Below are positions 6,971 through 7,795 of a stretch of DNA of 7,795 nucleotides, piece after piece. Below the pieces are notes generated by a model that searched no databases, was not told the DNA's origin, and saw only the letters and a list, made by a program, of their open reading frames with translations. The translations under genes and the position numbers were made by a program. The DNA is taken from the NCBI GenBank assembly GCA_022568115.1, contig JADFFP010000051.1, positions 1-7,795 of the forward strand. Reading direction: 5' to 3'. Positions within the stretch are counted from its first letter, which is position 1. Each line of letters begins with the position of its first letter. Source of the stretch: Pseudomonadota bacterium. Its GTDB lineage: Bacteria > Pseudomonadota > Alphaproteobacteria > Sphingomonadales > SMXR01.

Positions 6971-6999
6971 TTGCCAATCCCGGAATCTGGCATTAAAAT
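6971..6999 (+). promoter_or_regulatory. sigma70-type promoter for the aldolase-family gene
   Basis: TTGCCA (6971-6976, five of six to TTGACA) and TAAAAT (6994-6999, five of six to TATAAT) are separated by exactly 17 bases. A start point near 7006 would leave a short 5' leader of about 19 bases before the ATG at 7025. It is the best promoter match in the window, and it faces the right way in the divergent gap with moaA. Confidence 0.7.
6972..6992. repeat. Dyad across the aldolase promoter spacer
   Basis: TGCCA (6972-6976) and TGGCA (6988-6992) are perfect inverted arms with an 11-base centre that holds CCGG. The dyad overlaps the -35 box and the spacer, as a repressor site would. The arms are only five bases long, so chance is possible. 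No regulator gene is in view. Confidence 0.3.
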
Positions 7000-7012
7000 G
7001 ATTGAAATCATG

Positions 7013-7019
7013 AAGGAGG
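7013..7019 (+). promoter_or_regulatory. Ribosome binding site deciding the start at 7025
   Basis: AAGGAGG lies five bases before the ATG at 7025 and is a near-perfect Shine-Dalgarno sequence. Two other in-frame ATGs (6998 and 7010) lie upstream of or beside it and would be poorly placed, so 7025 is the preferred start. Confidence 0.8.
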
Positions 7020-7024
7020 CGGCG

Positions 7025-7795
7025 ATGAACGACAGTCAAAAATTTACCAATGTCAAGGAAAGCGTCTCTGATGAGGAGTGGCGGCTGCGCTGTGACCTGG
7101 CGGCGTGCTACCGCTATGCCGCCGATCAAAAGTGGGACGATCTGATCTTCACCCATTTTTCGGTGCGCCTGCCGGGCAAGGACAAGCAGTTCCTGATCAA
7201 CCCGTTCGGGGTGCTGTTCGAGGAAATTACCGCCTCCAATCTGGTCAAGATCGACATCAAGGGCAAGCCGCTGCACCCAACCCCCTATATCGTCAACCCG
7301 GCTGGCTTCGTACTCCATTCCGCGATCCATTCGGCGCGCGAGGACGCCCACTGCATCATCCATCTGCACACCCCTGAGGGAATCGCGGTGGCCGCACAAA
7401 AGGAAGGCCTGCTGCCAATCAGCCAGACCGCGCTGTCGGTCTTCTCTGACCTCGCCTACCATGACTATGAGGGGATTGTTTTTGATGCCGAGGAAAAGGA
7501 GCGCCTGATCCCCAATATCGCCGGCAAGAACTGCATATTGCTCCGCAACCACGGCCTGCTGGCGACCGGCAAGACCATCGCGGAAAATATCCAGGCCATG
7601 GAAACCGTGGACGACCAGCCCGTGGTGGCGAGTGTGGACAACCCCCGCAGTCCCACCGGAGGCCTGGCAATCCTTCGCGGCAACCTGGCGCCCGAAGGGG
7701 CCGTTATCAAGGTGGCCGGCCACCAGGAGCGGCTCTACCAGGGGCCCGCCAGGGTTTTCGATCAGGAACAGGCCGCCTTTCAGGCCATCCAAAAT
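7025..7795 (+). CDS. Class II aldolase/adducin family protein, chimeric 3' end
   Basis: The frame is open from 7025 to the end of the window (257 codons, no stop). Residues 1 to about 185 are a class II aldolase/adducin domain: WDDLIFTHFSVRLPG, FLINPFGVLFEEITASNLVKID, HSAIHSAREDAHCIIHLHT with the zinc-type pair His113 and His115, LLPISQTALSVF, YHDYEG, and LLRNHGLL with the third ligand His176. The glutamate that acts as catalytic base in L-fuculose-phosphate aldolase appears replaced (by Gly94 in my alignment), as in adducin-like members, so aldolase activity is doubtful. The substrate is unknown. Similar proteins are common in alphaproteobacteria. Family members usually run to about 250 residues. 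Here the last 60-70 residues, expected to be helical, are replaced from about residue 181-188 by an IlvD segment. Transcribed divergently from moaA. Confidence 0.8.
   Translation, partial: MNDSQKFTNVKESVSDEEWRLRCDLAACYRYAADQKWDDLIFTHFSVRLPGKDKQFLINPFGVLFEEITASNLVKIDIKGKPLHPTPYIVNPAGFVLHSAIHSAREDAHCIIHLHTPEGIAVAAQKEGLLPISQTALSVFSDLAYHDYEGIVFDAEEKERLIPNIAGKNCILLRNHGLLATGKTIAENIQAMETVDDQPVVASVDNPRSPTGGLAILRGNLAPEGAVIKVAGHQERLYQGPARVFDQEQAAFQAIQN
7565..7795 (+). other. ilvD: Dihydroxy-acid dehydratase (IlvD/Edd family) segment
   Basis: From about residue 181 of the ORF at 7025 the translation reads as the middle of IlvD: TGKTIAEN, then VDNPRSPTGGLAILRGNLAP, EGAVIKVAG and GPARVFDQEQAA. This block is highly conserved in dihydroxy-acid dehydratase, the Fe-S enzyme of the third step in valine and isoleucine synthesis; 6-phosphogluconate dehydratase and sugar-acid dehydratases share it, so the exact member is uncertain. 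The N-terminal cluster-binding half is absent and the C-terminal part lies past the window edge. It shares the frame with the aldolase-like part. No fusion of these two families is known to me, so a chimeric join is the likely cause. Confidence 0.7.

Noticed and set aside
6953..7792. Long minus-strand ORF of 279 codons
   Set aside because: It is antisense to the aldolase-like and IlvD motifs, which are clear in the plus frame from 7025. Its translation runs across the chimeric join and shows no family features.
1..7795. CRISPR arrays, tRNA or rRNA genes, insertion sequences
   Set aside because: I saw no spaced direct repeats, no tRNA-like cloverleaf, no rRNA sequence, and no transposase motifs or terminal inverted repeats.

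Overview
The window carries part of a tryptophan biosynthesis operon beside housekeeping genes. It probably comes from an uncultured or metagenome-derived proteobacterium. The NAD kinase, MoaA and class II aldolase/adducin-like proteins look alphaproteobacterial to me. TrpB, TrpD and the fused TrpC-TrpF look closer to gammaproteobacterial (E. coli-like) versions. This placement rests on remembered family sequences, not on a search. The core from about 900 to 7560 is GC-rich and tightly packed.

Layout. Nearly all core genes lie on the minus strand, in the order moaA (6925-5915), nadK (5913-5146), a 277-base gap, trpD (4868-3789), trpCF (3784-2336), trpB (2342-1152) and trpA (from 1152). An aldolase/adducin-family gene runs the other way from 7025, behind a good sigma70-type promoter. 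The trp genes overlap or nearly touch, so they look like one translationally coupled unit. trpE and trpG are absent and must lie elsewhere if the pathway is complete.

The most interesting element is in the nadK-trpD gap. On the minus strand a 25-codon leader ORF (5049-4972) contains three consecutive Trp codons. It is followed by a perfect 7-bp GC-rich hairpin with a run of seven T (4936-4912), and then by trpD. A 7-base segment of the leader (4994-4988) is exactly complementary to the 5' arm and first loop bases of that terminator. A segment just before the Trp codons (5029-5023) can pair with almost the same leader segment. This is the full geometry of a ribosome-mediated trp attenuator, placed in front of trpD rather than trpE. 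It probably also ends readthrough from moaA-nadK when tryptophan is plentiful.

Both ends look chimeric. On the left, trpA keeps only about its first 92 residues, then continues in frame into a glycerophosphodiesterase-like protein. That segment in turn abuts, in the opposite orientation, a fragment of a T7-like family A DNA polymerase (1 to about 262). On the right, the aldolase ORF continues in frame into a dihydroxy-acid dehydratase (IlvD) fragment, across a short motif common to both families. Three breaks inside conserved coding motifs, confined to the two ends, look more like assembly or amplification chimeras than natural fusions. The core from about 900 to 7560 appears sound.
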